Shown here: positions 35,801 to 45,102 of the stretch, one piece after another
How the letters are laid out: each line of letters opens with the position of its first letter
Numbering within the stretch: position 1 is the first letter of the stretch
From: Paenibacillus sp. FSL A5-0031
GTDB lineage: Bacteria > Bacillota > Bacilli > Paenibacillales > Paenibacillaceae
Assembly: GCF_001956295.1 (NCBI RefSeq)
Contig: NZ_MRTD01000009.1
Span: 186,001-250,000 of the forward strand
Reading direction: 5' to 3'
DNA length: 64,000 nucleotides
The notes under the pieces: model-generated
The model's database searches: none
Seen by the model: the letters and a program-made list of their open reading frames with translations, nothing else
Told to the model about the DNA's origin: nothing
Program-made: the position numbers and the translations under genes

Positions 35801-36951
35801 CCATTCACGGCGTCGATGATCGCTTGATCGATTTCAACAAGCGGTTTCTTCGCTGCGCTATCGTAAATCGCTTTCGTGGAAGACTGGGAGCCAGCAACTT
35901 TCCATTTGCCGTCCTGTTTCTCTAGCGACAAATCGATAATTCCTAGATTGCTTCCGCCGTATCCAGCTTGCACGGCAGGCACTCCATTAATCGTGCCCTT
36001 CGCATTGTCAACGCTTGCATATACTTTGCCAGAAGCATCCTTAAATAAAGCGTCGAGCGATTTATCGTCAACTGCAGGGAATACTTTATGAGTATGAGAG
36101 AATGTAATTGCATCAATACCAGACACCTTGCTTAGAAGCAGTACAGCATCCTCAGCGTTAGTATTTGCTTGAGAGTTGCCATTAAAGCCCGTGTGCGCCA
36201 TAGCAATAATAATGTCCGCGCCTTCCGCTCTCATTTTAGGTACAAATTTCTCAGCAGTTGCGGCAATATCCTTCGTAATGACTTTGCCTTCAAGCCAAGT
36301 TTTATCCCACTGTGTAATTTGCGGAGGTACAAAGCCGATAACACCGATTTTCAGCGTCTGCTCCTGACCGGATTCATCAACGACTTTTTTCGTAATAATT
36401 TTGTACGGCTCAAAGCGGTTCACATCGTTATCCGGATTCGAGTCCTTATCATCGATATATACGTTTGCGCTCACATAAGGGAAATTGGCGCCTTTAAGAG
36501 CGTTGTCCAAATAGTCTAATCCATAGTTGAACTCGTGGTTGCCTAGGGTAGCAACGTCGTAGTCAAGTTGATTCATGGCTTTATAGACGGGATGAATCTC
36601 TTTGTCTTTAATTGGAGCTACGACTGCCTTGTAAGTGCCAAGCGGCGTGCCTTGGATAAGGTCACCGTTGTCAACAAGGAATGTGTTCTTTGATTCTGCT
36701 CTAGCCGCTTTAATCAGATTTGAAGTTCTAGCAAATCCGACCGTATTGGAAACGGCATCCTTGTAATAATCGTACGGCACAAGATTGGTGTGAATGTCTG
36801 TTGTTTCCATAATTCTGAGTTTCACGCTGGTCCCGGCATCCGCTGCTGCTGCGAACATACCGTTAAACGGCATCGAGAGCACGAATAAAGTCAATGATGA
36901 GACAGCGAGCTTTCGTAAACCCTTTTTCGCCTTAAGCTGACCTTCTTGCAT
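32878..36951 (-). CDS. Double 5'-nucleotidase / 2',3'-cyclic phosphodiesterase with internal SLH repeats
   Basis: A 1357-residue secreted enzyme that should release phosphate and nucleosides from nucleotides at the cell surface. After a signal peptide (to about 37) comes a CpdB-type unit: metallophosphatase domain (D52 and H54 in ETTDIHTN, then NGDLIQG, GNHEFNYG, SHTHK) and a nucleotidase C-terminal domain (to about 670). Three SLH repeats occupy about 680-855 (FTDVPASHWA, TRAEFATLL, TREQMAVMA, TRAEAAKVV). A second, UshA-type unit follows to the end (GINDFHGQL, HAGDAVG, GNHEFDAG, GHNHGG). B. subtilis YfkN has two such units without SLH repeats between them, as I recall. All metal-ligand motifs look intact in both halves. 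Confidence 0.92.
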   Translation of the reverse strand: MQEGQLKAKKGLRKLAVSSLTLFVLSMPFNGMFAAAADAGTSVKLRIMETTDIHTNLVPYDYYKDAVSNTVGFARTSNLIKAARAESKNTFLVDNGDLIQGTPLGTYKAVVAPIKDKEIHPVYKAMNQLDYDVATLGNHEFNYGLDYLDNALKGANFPYVSANVYIDDKDSNPDNDVNRFEPYKIITKKVVDESGQEQTLKIGVIGFVPPQITQWDKTWLEGKVITKDIAATAEKFVPKMRAEGADIIIAMAHTGFNGNSQANTNAEDAVLLLSKVSGIDAITFSHTHKVFPAVDDKSLDALFKDASGKVYASVDNAKGTINGVPAVQAGYGGSNLGIIDLSLEKQDGKWKVAGSQSSTKAIYDSAAKKPLVEIDQAIIDAVNGDHEATIKYANNPIGTTTAPIHSYFALVQDDPSVQIVTNAQKWYVENYIKKNLPEYKDTPILSVGAPFKAGRNGVEEFTEIKAGPLAIKSAGDLYLYDNTLKAIMVKGSVVKEWLEMSAGKFNQIDPSKSEEQELLNPSFQVYNFDVIDGVTYQVDVTKPAKYKVDGTINDAASSRIIKLNYKGKPVDPNQDFIVITNNYRAGGGGNFPGVKGSKYIIDAPDENRQILMDYISTNKQINPSIDNNWSIAPVMGDVKVTFTSSPKAAEYAKTTNNIRYLDKVDEKGFGIFSLDLNKLFTDVPASHWASPAINELVAKQIVTGKTDTTFEPNTNVTRAEFATLLVKALKLTAKSKSSFTDVPATAWYAESVAAASENGLVNGVSKGKFAPNDKITREQMAVMASNALKLKAGKETIVAESKKMADDAQISAWAKAGVNIVVDRGVMNGRGEGKFVPKASSTRAEAAKVVHTLISDISVQLLGINDFHGQLDYKKDVKDAAGKVVSTLGGADYLATYLKQREALNPNTLLVHAGDAVGASAPVSAMLQDEPTIDFLNRLGFDIGTLGNHEFDAGAAEALRLINGGKNPKTGKDFAGANFPYVAANVVDANGKPLLDAYKVLEVGGVKVGFIGVVTNITPSVVKAESIKGLNFIEQAPAVNKAVKELQAKGVHTIVILAHDPFDGKADAPTGEVVDLANNVDDDVDVIFAGHNHGGLNKMIDGKLVIEAFSYGTAFSDVDLVIDRATHNVISAKGEVVEVKREGVTPDAEIAQMIKSYQELNAPVMNAPVTKTDAAITRTTNASGESALGNLIADGMREVMKADFAFMNSGGIRNDLPQGNVTYGNMFSVQPFGNVLIKMTLTGAQMKELMNQQWSGTSPKIGQISGFTYQYDDSKPDGQKIVEIKKADGTVLDDSAAYTIVVNDFMATGGDGYTVLLKGTNREAGPVDLDATITYINAKSTAGTIAAKIEGRFTKVN

Positions 36952-37192
36952 TCTACCAATCTTCCTCTCATGTCATAAATGTTAACATAAACATATTAGA
37001 GCAGAAGCTACTAAATTCCAATACTATATTTTCGAAATTTAATAGAACCAAGCTAATAGTAATGTATATTTTGAAAAAAGAACAAGAACAAAAAATGGAA
37101 GGATTTATAACGAAAAGCGTTCCACTTAGCAGCTTGTTTATGTTATTTTTATAGGAACAAAACCATTTCATAGAGAAGAAGGAGTGAAACGA

Positions 37193-37504
37193 ATGACAAC
37201 GCAAACAAAAGACTGGATTTTGCACTCCGTCATTTTTAACTTAAAGCATGAACAAGGCTCTGCGGAGGAACAGCAGTTTTTGGAGGATGGCGAGCGGATT
37301 CTTACTTCGATTCCGTCTGTTAAGAACTTTCAAGTGTATAAGCAAGTAAGCGGGAAAAACGATTATCGCCATGGCTTCGCAATGGAATTTGCGAATCAGG
37401 CTGATTACGATGCTTATAATGAGCATCCGCTGCATGTGCAGTTTGTAAATGAACGTTGGGTGACAGAAGTAGAAAAGTTTCTTGAAATCGATTACGCGAA
37501 GTAG
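37193..37504 (+). CDS. Dabb-family (stress-responsive A/B barrel) protein
   Basis: A 103-residue small protein. ILHSVIFNLK near the start and FEMEFANQADYDAYNEHPLH-type sequence (here AMEFANQADYDAYNEHP) near the end mark the ferredoxin-like Dabb fold, found as dimers in stress and small-molecule enzymes. AAGGAG precedes the ATG at 37193; a GTG at 37184 is also in frame. No catalytic residue can be assigned. It is 99 bases before the KDPG aldolase gene and may be co-transcribed with it. Confidence 0.8.
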   Translation: MTTQTKDWILHSVIFNLKHEQGSAEEQQFLEDGERILTSIPSVKNFQVYKQVSGKNDYRHGFAMEFANQADYDAYNEHPLHVQFVNERWVTEVEKFLEIDYAK

Positions 37505-37603
37505 GACATTCCATTGAAGATTTAGCTGAAACGACATATAATGAGCGGTATAGACTACACATTTTCGAACAAATACGAACATAATGGGAAGAGGGACTAA
37601 GGG

Positions 37604-38272
37604 ATGAAAAAGCTTAGAGTGCTTCAGCAGTTGACGGATGCCGGCGTCGTGGCGGTATTGCGTGCGGACTCGCCTGAGGAAGTTGTAGAAATGTCACGCC
37701 GTGCAATTAAGGGCGGTATCAAAGCGATTGAAATTACGATGACAGTGCCATTTGCACTGCGTGCCATCGAGCAATTATCCAAAGAGTATTCAAGCTCCGT
37801 ATCACCTGATGCTGACAACTTTGCTATTATCGGCGTCGGCACAGTACTAGATCCAGAAACGGCACGCGCTGCTATATTGGCAGGGGCGGAATATGTCGTT
37901 TCTCCAGCACTTAATCCGGATACGATCAAGCTTTGCAATCGCTATGCGGTTCCTATTTTGCCGGGTACAATGACCATTCACGAAATTCAAACGGCATTGG
38001 AGCTGGGCGTTGATATCGTGAAGCTGTTCCCTGGCAACCTATATTCACCAAGTGTGATTCCTTCTATTAAAGGGCCGTTGCCGCAGGCTAACGTTATGCC
38101 AACCGGCGGCGTATCGCTCGACAACCTAAAGGACTGGATCAAAGCGGGCGCGGTAGCGGTCGGTATCGGATCCGATCTAACGAAGGACGCTGTAAAAACT
38201 GGCGACTTCTCGCTCATTGAGAAGAAAGCCGCTGCTTATATCGCAGCATACCGCGAAGCAAAAGGACTTTAA
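37604..38272 (+). CDS. eda: KDPG/KHG aldolase (bifunctional 2-keto-3-deoxy-6-phosphogluconate aldolase)
   Basis: A 222-residue class I aldolase TIM barrel that splits 2-keto-3-deoxy-6-phosphogluconate into pyruvate and glyceraldehyde 3-phosphate. The Schiff-base lysine is in IVKLFPGN, the glutamate in AIEITM, and the phosphate site includes LPGTMT and MPTGGVS. It acts in pectin/uronate or Entner-Doudoroff-type breakdown. No kinase (kdgK) is adjacent. GAGGGACTAAGGG precedes the ATG, and a strong terminator follows. Confidence 0.93.
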   Translation: MKKLRVLQQLTDAGVVAVLRADSPEEVVEMSRRAIKGGIKAIEITMTVPFALRAIEQLSKEYSSSVSPDADNFAIIGVGTVLDPETARAAILAGAEYVVSPALNPDTIKLCNRYAVPILPGTMTIHEIQTALELGVDIVKLFPGNLYSPSVIPSIKGPLPQANVMPTGGVSLDNLKDWIKAGAVAVGIGSDLTKDAVKTGDFSLIEKKAAAYIAAYREAKGL

Positions 38273-38279
38273 TCAAATA

Positions 38280-38316
38280 CCTGACGGAGGCTGCCTCTGT
38301 CAGGTTCTTTTTTTTG
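38280..38316 (+). terminator. Terminator after the KDPG aldolase gene
   Basis: CCTGACGGAGGC and GCCTCTGTCAGG form a 12-position stem, nearly complete, followed by a run of T from 38305. Confidence 0.9.
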
Positions 38317-38381
38317 AAATGTAAGAAAGGATATCATTTTCTCATAGTTACGTGACTAGTTTAGAGGGGGAAATCCAGCCA

Positions 38382-39257
38382 ATGCTGAAACGAGAGCAAA
38401 TTCGAATTCGTGATCCTTATATACTCGTAAATGAGCAAGAGAAATGTTATTACCTGTACGGGACAACGGATGAGAATGTATGGTCAGCTCCAGGGACAGG
38501 GTTCGATACGTACAAAAGTACTGATCTTGAGAACTGGGATGGGCCTTATCCAGCCTTCAGGCCAGCGCCGGGTTTTTGGTCGGATCATCATTTTTGGGCG
38601 CCAGAAGTGTATGTTTACGATAACAGCTACTATATGTTTGCTTCATTTAAGTCAGAGGATAAGCGGCGCGCAACACAGGTTTTAATATCGAATAGCCCCC
38701 TTGGGCCTTTTGTCCCGCTTACAGATAAGCCCGTCACTCCATCGGAGTGGGAATGTCTTGACGGTACGCTGCATATCGAAGCAGATGGAAAGCCATGGAT
38801 GGTATTTTGCCAAGAATGGGTGCAGGTGAATGATGGTAAAATGTGCGCCATTCCATTGACCGCAGATTTAAAGGAAGCGGCCGGAGAGCCGATAACGCTT
38901 TTCTCCGCATCGGAAGCAGCTTGGGCCATTCCATTTGGTGATGATCATAACAACTATATAACAGACGGCCCTTATCTATATCGTAATCAAGCAGGAGAGC
39001 TGCTTATGCTTTGGTCAAGCGGTTCGAAAAATGGCTACGCTATTGGGATCGCCCGTTCAGCCAGCGGAACGATTGAAGGGCCATGGACGCAGGATGCGGA
39101 GACGCTTTTCCCGCAGGATGGTGGACACGGCATGTTATTCCGCTCATTGGAAGGACAGCTTATGCTTGCCATGCACGCACCCAATAATGAGCCGGATGAA
39201 AGAGCAGTATTTATTGAAATCGAAGAGAAGAACGGTACGCTGCAGCGCAAAGAATAA
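38382..39257 (+). CDS. GH43-family glycoside hydrolase, cytoplasmic
   Basis: A 291-residue five-bladed beta-propeller of the GH43 type, which cuts arabinofuranosyl or xylosyl bonds. The first acidic residue is in IRDPYILV, and HFWAPEVYVYDNSYYMF is the usual second-blade signature; ECLDGTLH carries the likely third acid. The ATG at 38382 (MLKREQ) follows AGAGGGGG, better than the GTG at 38352. There is no signal peptide, so it should act on imported oligosaccharides. The exact linkage cannot be judged. It is transcribed alone or with upstream genes after a terminator. Confidence 0.82.
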   Translation: MLKREQIRIRDPYILVNEQEKCYYLYGTTDENVWSAPGTGFDTYKSTDLENWDGPYPAFRPAPGFWSDHHFWAPEVYVYDNSYYMFASFKSEDKRRATQVLISNSPLGPFVPLTDKPVTPSEWECLDGTLHIEADGKPWMVFCQEWVQVNDGKMCAIPLTADLKEAAGEPITLFSASEAAWAIPFGDDHNNYITDGPYLYRNQAGELLMLWSSGSKNGYAIGIARSASGTIEGPWTQDAETLFPQDGGHGMLFRSLEGQLMLAMHAPNNEPDERAVFIEIEEKNGTLQRKE

Positions 39258-39413
39258 CGAAGAAAAATAGGCAGCTCGAGACAAGCCAGAGGCGATGTTT
39301 GCTTTAATCACAGGCATTGCTAGGTCGAAAGGCTTAGACTTCTTTCCTATAGAAGTATATGATCAATACATATGGAATTTTAGTGTAACGGTCATATTCA
39401 TAATCATGATGGG

Positions 39414-40655
39414 ATGGGTAGTATGAGATCTACTATTATTGAGGACATGCTAACGATAGTCTCAGCAAACATTTATAATTCGGCTACACAAGTAATGAGC
39501 ACGGCCTATACGATGATACCGGCAAACACGTTTTGCATCGCTATAAATGACAGAATGACAACAACCGTCTTGAGGTCGTACAATCGCGACTACATGATTT
39601 TGGATGAAGGCTTAGTCGTTGACAACGAAGAGTCCTATTGTCATTTGGTCATTGAAAAGTCAGAAGGGCCATTAATTATTAATAATAATCTGACACATCC
39701 GCTCACGCGGGATATGGATGCAACAAAGCTGGTCGGCGGTTGTTCTTTCATGGGAGTTCAGATCGTCAAAAAAAGTGGAGAAGTATACGGCTCCCTTTGC
39801 GCCTTTGACCATAACTTCTATGCTTACGACGAGAAGGAAGTAGCGTTCATGTCATCGTTAGCTGCTTTTTTTGCCAATGTTCTAGAATTGGAAGACGCAG
39901 CGATGGCGCTGCAGGAAGCTCATCATAAGATTTGTGATTTGGCTGAGGAGAAATCCAACCTGCTGGCCGTGATGAGTCATGAGATCCGTACTCCTCTAAA
40001 TGGTATCATCGGGATGATCGATCTGCTCCAGTCCACTGAGCTGACCGAGGAGCAGCGTCAATATATTAAAATTACACAGTCCAGCGGTGATTCATTGCTC
40101 GCTGTGCTAAATGATATTTTATCGTATGCCAAAATCGAATCCGATCAATCAGAGCTCGTTCATCTCCCGCTTGACCTGCGCTCATGCGTCAAACAAGTTC
40201 AAGAGCTGCTCGGTCCGGATGCTGCCAAAAAAGGCATTAAGCTTCATGCGGAAGTCTGTCCTACTATACCGGATAGGGTTAGGACCGATGCTACGAAAAT
40301 TCAGCAAATCATGATTAATCTAATCAGCAATGCGATCAAATTCACAAATACTGGCGGTGTAACCCTTTCTGTGGAGCAGCTTTCTTCAGAATCAAGTTAT
40401 CCTTTAATGCTTGTAAAGGTTAGAGATACAGGAATCGGCATTTGTGCGGAGAAGCTGGACATGCTTTTTAAACCATTTTCTCAATTGCATATACCTGAGC
40501 GCAGCTTCGAATACAGCGGTACGGGGCTCGGGCTATCTATCTGTAAGAAACTTGCTGAGCAAATGGCTGGCCGGATATGGCTGATGGAATCCAATGAGAA
40601 CGGCTCATGCTTTGCATTAGAGCTCCCTCTTATGACTGAAGAAGCGTATGTTTAG
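39414..40655 (+). CDS. Soluble GAF-domain sensor histidine kinase (orphan)
   Basis: A 413-residue cytoplasmic kinase with no membrane segment. The first 160 residues form a GAF domain (DRMTTTVLRSYNRDYM to GSLCAFD). H189 sits in MSHEIRTPLNGIIGM, the class of acceptor found in hybrid kinases. The ATP-binding domain shows NLISNAIKFTN, RDTGIGI and GTGLGLSICK. There is no receiver domain at its end and no regulator gene beside it, so its target is unknown. The ribosome site is weak (GGGATGGG), and an ATG at 39423 is an alternative. Confidence 0.88.
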   Translation: MGSMRSTIIEDMLTIVSANIYNSATQVMSTAYTMIPANTFCIAINDRMTTTVLRSYNRDYMILDEGLVVDNEESYCHLVIEKSEGPLIINNNLTHPLTRDMDATKLVGGCSFMGVQIVKKSGEVYGSLCAFDHNFYAYDEKEVAFMSSLAAFFANVLELEDAAMALQEAHHKICDLAEEKSNLLAVMSHEIRTPLNGIIGMIDLLQSTELTEEQRQYIKITQSSGDSLLAVLNDILSYAKIESDQSELVHLPLDLRSCVKQVQELLGPDAAKKGIKLHAEVCPTIPDRVRTDATKIQQIMINLISNAIKFTNTGGVTLSVEQLSSESSYPLMLVKVRDTGIGICAEKLDMLFKPFSQLHIPERSFEYSGTGLGLSICKKLAEQMAGRIWLMESNENGSCFALELPLMTEEAYV

Positions 40656-40794
40656 CGTGAGCAGCATGCTCAGCAAAAGCACAGTCCTTATAACCAATTT
40701 GGGAGCTTTGCTTGATTCTGAACAGGAATAGCGTTATAACAGAAACAGGGTCAAAAAAGAGAAAACACAATTGATTAAAGGAGTCGTTCAATTA

Positions 40795-42180
40795 ATGGAT
40801 TATCGTATTGAGAAGGACACAATGGGCGAGATTCAGGTTCCTGCGGATAAGCTATGGGGCGCACAAACGCAACGCAGCTTGCAAAACTTCAAAATTAGCG
40901 GTGAGCGCATGCCGATCGAAGTGGTGTATGCGATGGCTTATATTAAAAAAGCAGCCGCGCAAGCCAACGAGAAGCTTGGCGTTTTGGATGCAGCAAAATC
41001 AGCGATTATTGGTGAAGCGGTAGACGAAATCGTTTCAGGCAAATGGGATGAGCATTTTCCATTAGTCGTATGGCAAACAGGCAGCGGCACGCAAACGAAC
41101 ATGAACGTGAATGAGGTTATTGCTAACCGTGCGAATAACTTGCTTGCAGAACGCGGAAGCGAAGTGCGCATTCATCCGAATGATGACGTAAACCGCTCAC
41201 AAAGCTCGAATGATACATTCCCTGCAGCGATGCATATTGCTGGCGTAATTGCGCTCGAGGATCGCTTGCTTCCATCTCTTGATCTACTGAATGGCACGCT
41301 TCGCGCGAAAGCGGAGAAGTTTAACGATATTGTAAAAATCGGACGTACTCATCTTCAAGATGCTACACCAATTACGCTGGGCCAAGAAATCAGCGGCTGG
41401 TACTCCATGCTGGACAGAACGCGCGCTATGTTAGTACAAAGCGTAGAAACGATGCGCGATCTAGCGCTTGGCGGTACGGCAGTTGGTACGGGCCTTAACG
41501 CTCACCCTGACTTTGCAGTTGCAGTGGCGCAAGAAGTAACGGCGCTTACAGGCAAAACATTTGTAACGGCAGAGAACAAATTCCACTCGCTTACAAGCCA
41601 CGACCAAATCGTATATACGCATGGTGCCGTAAAAGCGCTGGCGGCTGATTTGATGAAAATTGCAAACGATGTAAGATGGCTGGCAAGCGGTCCTCGCTGC
41701 GGCATCGGTGAAATTTCAATTCCAGAGAACGAGCCGGGTAGCTCGATTATGCCAGGTAAAGTTAATCCAACGCAAAGCGAAGCTTTGACGATGGCAGTAT
41801 GCCAAGTGATTGGAAATGATACGGCTATTTCGATGGCAGCAAGCCAAGGAAACTTCGAGCTAAACGTATTCAAACCAGTTATCATTTATAACTTCCTGCA
41901 ATCAGTAGCCCTTCTTGCTGATGGCATGGTTTCATTCAACGACAACTGCGCGGTTGGCATCGAGCCAAACGAAGCGGTAATCAAACGTAATCTGGATCAG
42001 TCGCTTATGCTGGTCACAGCGCTTAATCCGCATATCGGCTACGAGAATGCGGCTGCCATTGCCAAAAACGCACATAAAAAAGGACTAACATTGAAGGAGT
42101 CGGCTATCGCGAGCGGCTTGCTTACTTCAGAGCAATTCGATGAATTTGTTCGTCCCGAGAACATGATCGGAAAGCGTTAA
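40795..42180 (+). CDS. fumC: Fumarate hydratase class II
   Basis: A 461-residue fumarase of the aspartase/fumarase superfamily; it converts fumarate to malate in the citric acid cycle. The signature [11 protein letters not shown] is present near 315-325, as are [25 protein letters not shown] and [10 protein letters not shown]. The ATG at 40795 (MDYRIEKD) after AAGGAG gives the usual family length; the longer frame to 40771 adds eight residues. A terminator follows at once. Confidence 0.95.
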   Translation: MDYRIEKDTMGEIQVPADKLWGAQTQRSLQNFKISGERMPIEVVYAMAYIKKAAAQANEKLGVLDAAKSAIIGEAVDEIVSGKWDEHFPLVVWQTGSGTQTNMNVNEVIANRANNLLAERGSEVRIHPNDDVNRSQSSNDTFPAAMHIAGVIALEDRLLPSLDLLNGTLRAKAEKFNDIVKIGRTHLQDATPITLGQEISGWYSMLDRTRAMLVQSVETMRDLALGGTAVGTGLNAHPDFAVAVAQEVTALTGKTFVTAENKFHSLTSHDQIVYTHGAVKALAADLMKIANDVRWLASGPRCGIGEISIPENEPGSSIMPGKVNPTQSEALTMAVCQVIGNDTAISMAASQGNFELNVFKPVIIYNFLQSVALLADGMVSFNDNCAVGIEPNEAVIKRNLDQSLMLVTALNPHIGYENAAAIAKNAHKKGLTLKESAIASGLLTSEQFDEFVRPENMIGKR

Positions 42181-42200
42181 TAAACAGCGAAATAAGAAAG

Positions 42201-42241
42201 GATCAGCTCTTGTCTCATGGGACAAGGTGCTGATTCTTTTT
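42201..42241 (+). terminator. Terminator after fumC
   Basis: GATCAGC plus TTGTC pairs with GACAA plus GCTGATT/C, with a TCATGG loop, followed by TTTTT. Confidence 0.85.
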
Positions 42242-42338
42242 GCTGTACAGAGGTTCATGTTATGATATGGGCTTTTTATGGTATGATACGAGGGGCTGCA
42301 ATCGCAGCAATACTATTCCAAAAAAGTAGGTTTGTCTC

Positions 42339-44288
42339 ATGCATTTATTGTCTGTAGAACATATAACGAAGAGCTATGGCGAGAAGCTATTGTTCGAAAA
42401 TGTAACATTTGGCGTAGAGGATGGCGACAAAGTCGGCATCATTGGTGTGAACGGCACGGGGAAGTCCACCTTTCTTAAGGTGATTGCGGGCCTAGAACAA
42501 GCTGACTCAGGCACAGTGTCGATCGGCAACCGGGTAACGGTTAGAATGCTGGCGCAGGACCCGGTATTTGCACCGAACGAAACGACGCTGGAGCATGTGC
42601 TTGGCGGAGATTCTCCACAGCTAAGAGCTGTGCAGGCTTATGCTGCGGCAATGGAAGCGATTGAGCTTAATCCAAGCGATGTAGCGCTGCAAGATAAGCT
42701 GATTAAGGCAAATCAGCTTATGGATGAATTTGATGCATGGCAGCTGGAGAGCGATGCGAAGATGGCGCTGTCAAAGCTTGGCATTAATGATTTTGAAGCG
42801 AAGGTAGAGACGTTGTCCGGCGGCCAGCGCAAGCGTGTCGCTATGGCTGCTGCTTTATTGCTTCCTTCCGATGTGCTCATTCTGGATGAGCCTACGAACC
42901 ATATCGATAATGATTCCGTGGCTTGGCTCGAAGGCATGCTGCAAAAACGCAGAGGCGCATTGCTCATGATTACGCATGATCGGTATTTCCTTGATCGTGT
43001 CAGTAACCGCGTCATCGAGCTCGATAAAGGCCAAGCCCATTTCTATCAAGCAAACTACAGTCGTTTCCTTGAGCTGAAGCTGGACCGCGAGGAGCGGGAA
43101 GCTTCGACGGAATCGAAGCGTCAAAATTTGCTGCGCAATGAACTCGCGTGGATCAGACGAGGGGCAAAAGCAAGATCAACGAAGCAAAAGGCGCGTATCG
43201 ATCGCTTTGAGGCGCTTAAGGCAGATGCACCGAAGCAAGCGGGCGGGAAGATGGACGTATCGGTAGCTTCGACTAGACTTGGCCGTAAAATCCTTGAAAT
43301 GGAAAATGTGAAAAAAGGCTTTGGTGATCGGACGCTTATTCGCGATTTCAGCTATATTGCCGTTCCAGAGGACCGAGTAGGCATCGTCGGACGCAACGGA
43401 AGCGGGAAGTCAACGCTAATGAAGCTGATTACAGGGCAATTAACGCCAGACGAAGGAACCGTGGACCTTGGTACAACAGTCAAACTGGGCTGGTTCTCGC
43501 AAGAGCATGAAGAGATGGATCAGTCTTTGCGAGTGATCGAATATATCCGCGAGGGCGCTGAGCAAGTAAAGACGGCTGATGGCTCGACCATATCGGCGGG
43601 ACAAATGCTGGAGCGTTTCCTATTCTCCCCTACGATGCAGTGGACACCGATTTCGAAGCTGTCCGGCGGCGAGAAGCGCCGCTTGCAGCTATTGCGCGTG
43701 TTAATGAATGCACCGAATGTGCTGCTGCTCGATGAGCCGACGAATGACTTGGATATTTCCACACTTACAGTGCTGGAGGATTATCTTGACGATTTCCCAG
43801 GCGTGGTGTTCGTTGTCTCTCATGATCGTTATTTTCTTGATCGGACAGTAGACAAGATTATCGCGTTCGAGGGCAATGGCGTTATTGCACATCACACCGG
43901 CAACTATTCGGATTACCAAGCGTTTGTTGAGAAATACGGCTCTGGAACTACGCCATCAGCGGTTGCAGCCGACACAGCCGTTGCAAAAGCGGCTTCGAGC
44001 GCAGAGGTGAAAAGTGCAGAAGCGGCTGCGAAACCCGCGGTTAAGGGACGTACACTCAAAATGTCCTACAAGGATCAAAAGGACTTTGAGCAAATCGATG
44101 GCTGGATTGAGGCTGCGGAAACCGAGATCAGCGAAATCGCCTCACGCATGGAAGCTGCAAGCAGCGATTCTGCTCGTCTCCTAGAGCTGGCAGCAGAGCA
44201 GCAGCAGCTGGAAGAAAAGCTGGAAAAGCTAATGGACCGCTGGGCAGAACTGAATGAATTGGCTGAGCAAATTGCTGCCCAGAAGTAA
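42339..44288 (+). CDS. uup: ABC-F family ATPase (Uup-like)
   Basis: A 649-residue soluble protein with two ABC cassettes and no membrane span. Walker A motifs are GVNGTGKST and GRNGSGKST; signature motifs are LSGGQRKR and LSGGEKRR; Walker B regions read LILDEPTNHID and LLLDEPTNDLD. A charged linker joins the cassettes, and a coiled-coil C-terminal domain (about 560-649) follows an Ala-rich stretch, as in Uup. ABC-F proteins act on the ribosome or DNA intermediates. A role in antibiotic resistance is possible but not shown. The ribosome site is weak (AGTAGG). Confidence 0.85.
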   Translation: MHLLSVEHITKSYGEKLLFENVTFGVEDGDKVGIIGVNGTGKSTFLKVIAGLEQADSGTVSIGNRVTVRMLAQDPVFAPNETTLEHVLGGDSPQLRAVQAYAAAMEAIELNPSDVALQDKLIKANQLMDEFDAWQLESDAKMALSKLGINDFEAKVETLSGGQRKRVAMAAALLLPSDVLILDEPTNHIDNDSVAWLEGMLQKRRGALLMITHDRYFLDRVSNRVIELDKGQAHFYQANYSRFLELKLDREEREASTESKRQNLLRNELAWIRRGAKARSTKQKARIDRFEALKADAPKQAGGKMDVSVASTRLGRKILEMENVKKGFGDRTLIRDFSYIAVPEDRVGIVGRNGSGKSTLMKLITGQLTPDEGTVDLGTTVKLGWFSQEHEEMDQSLRVIEYIREGAEQVKTADGSTISAGQMLERFLFSPTMQWTPISKLSGGEKRRLQLLRVLMNAPNVLLLDEPTNDLDISTLTVLEDYLDDFPGVVFVVSHDRYFLDRTVDKIIAFEGNGVIAHHTGNYSDYQAFVEKYGSGTTPSAVAADTAVAKAASSAEVKSAEAAAKPAVKGRTLKMSYKDQKDFEQIDGWIEAAETEISEIASRMEAASSDSARLLELAAEQQQLEEKLEKLMDRWAELNELAEQIAAQK

Positions 44289-44333
44289 ACGAAACCGATT
44301 TAACCTAGTTGAAATAGAAAGGCGGCATTGTTC

Positions 44334-44966
44334 ATGAGCAGCAATGAGATTCGTAATATTTATTGTATCGGTCGAAATTATAAACTTCACGCTTTGGAGC
44401 TTGGCAATGAGGTGCCTGATAAGCCGCTCGTGTTTACAAAGCCGTCGCATGCCATTGTTCCAATGGCAGGCAACACCGTAGATCTTCCCGGTAATGTAGG
44501 CGAGGTGCACTTTGAGCTTGAAATCGTACTGCGGATTGGCCGTGCTTATGAGCCGGGCATCGATCCAGAACAATGCATTGACGGCATGGCGCTTGGTTTG
44601 GACTTAACGCTTCGTGATGTTCAGTCCAAGCTGAAGGCTAAGGGACAGCCATGGCTTGCGGCCAAAGGGTTTAAAAACTCAGCTCCGCTTGGTGAATGGC
44701 TTCCTTACCCAGGTGCAGCGGCTCTTGCTGAAAACGAGTTTGTGCTCTTGCGAAATGGCGAAGAGGCGCAGCGCGGCAAAGCCAGCGATATGTTATTCAG
44801 CGTATCGGAGCTGATTCAATTCGTAGGAGAGCATTACGGGCTTGGCCCCGGCGATCTTCTATTCACAGGAACTCCAGCAGGAGTGGCTGCTTTGCATGAC
44901 GGTGACCAGCTGCAAGCATTATGGGCAGGTACAGCTGTAGGTAGCTGCGGCGTAAAGCTTGTATAA
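44334..44966 (+). CDS. Fumarylacetoacetate hydrolase-family protein
   Basis: A 211-residue enzyme of the FAH superfamily. IYCIGRNYKLHA, FTKPSHAIV, HFELEIVLRIG and GDLLFTGTPAGV are the standard motifs, including the acidic metal ligands. Family members hydrolyse acylpyruvates or decarboxylate oxaloacetate, so the substrate is uncertain. AAAGGCGG precedes the ATG at 44334; a TTG at 44328 is in frame. It is 45 bases after the ABC-F gene and may share its transcript; a strong terminator follows. Confidence 0.88.
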   Translation: MSSNEIRNIYCIGRNYKLHALELGNEVPDKPLVFTKPSHAIVPMAGNTVDLPGNVGEVHFELEIVLRIGRAYEPGIDPEQCIDGMALGLDLTLRDVQSKLKAKGQPWLAAKGFKNSAPLGEWLPYPGAAALAENEFVLLRNGEEAQRGKASDMLFSVSELIQFVGEHYGLGPGDLLFTGTPAGVAALHDGDQLQALWAGTAVGSCGVKLV

Positions 44967-45033
44967 GATCATTTGATTATCATTTCGCGGCAACGAGTTT
45001 GTTTAGCGAACATCCATAGATTTGTATGAAAAG

Positions 45034-45067
45034 ACAGTTCTTCCCTACTTGGAAGAACTGTTTTTTT
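45034..45067 (+). terminator. Terminator after the FAH-family gene
   Basis: ACAGTTCTTCC and GGAAGAACTGT form a perfect 11-bp stem with a six-base loop, followed by seven T. Confidence 0.92.
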
Positions 45068-45102
45068 ATGCAACAATTTATTTAGGGGAGTGTGAGTGAA
45101 GG

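Noticed and set aside
35341..35925. 194-codon open frame antisense to the nucleotidase gene
   Set aside because: Lies within a well-supported gene, has no ribosome site and reads as an unstructured shadow translation.
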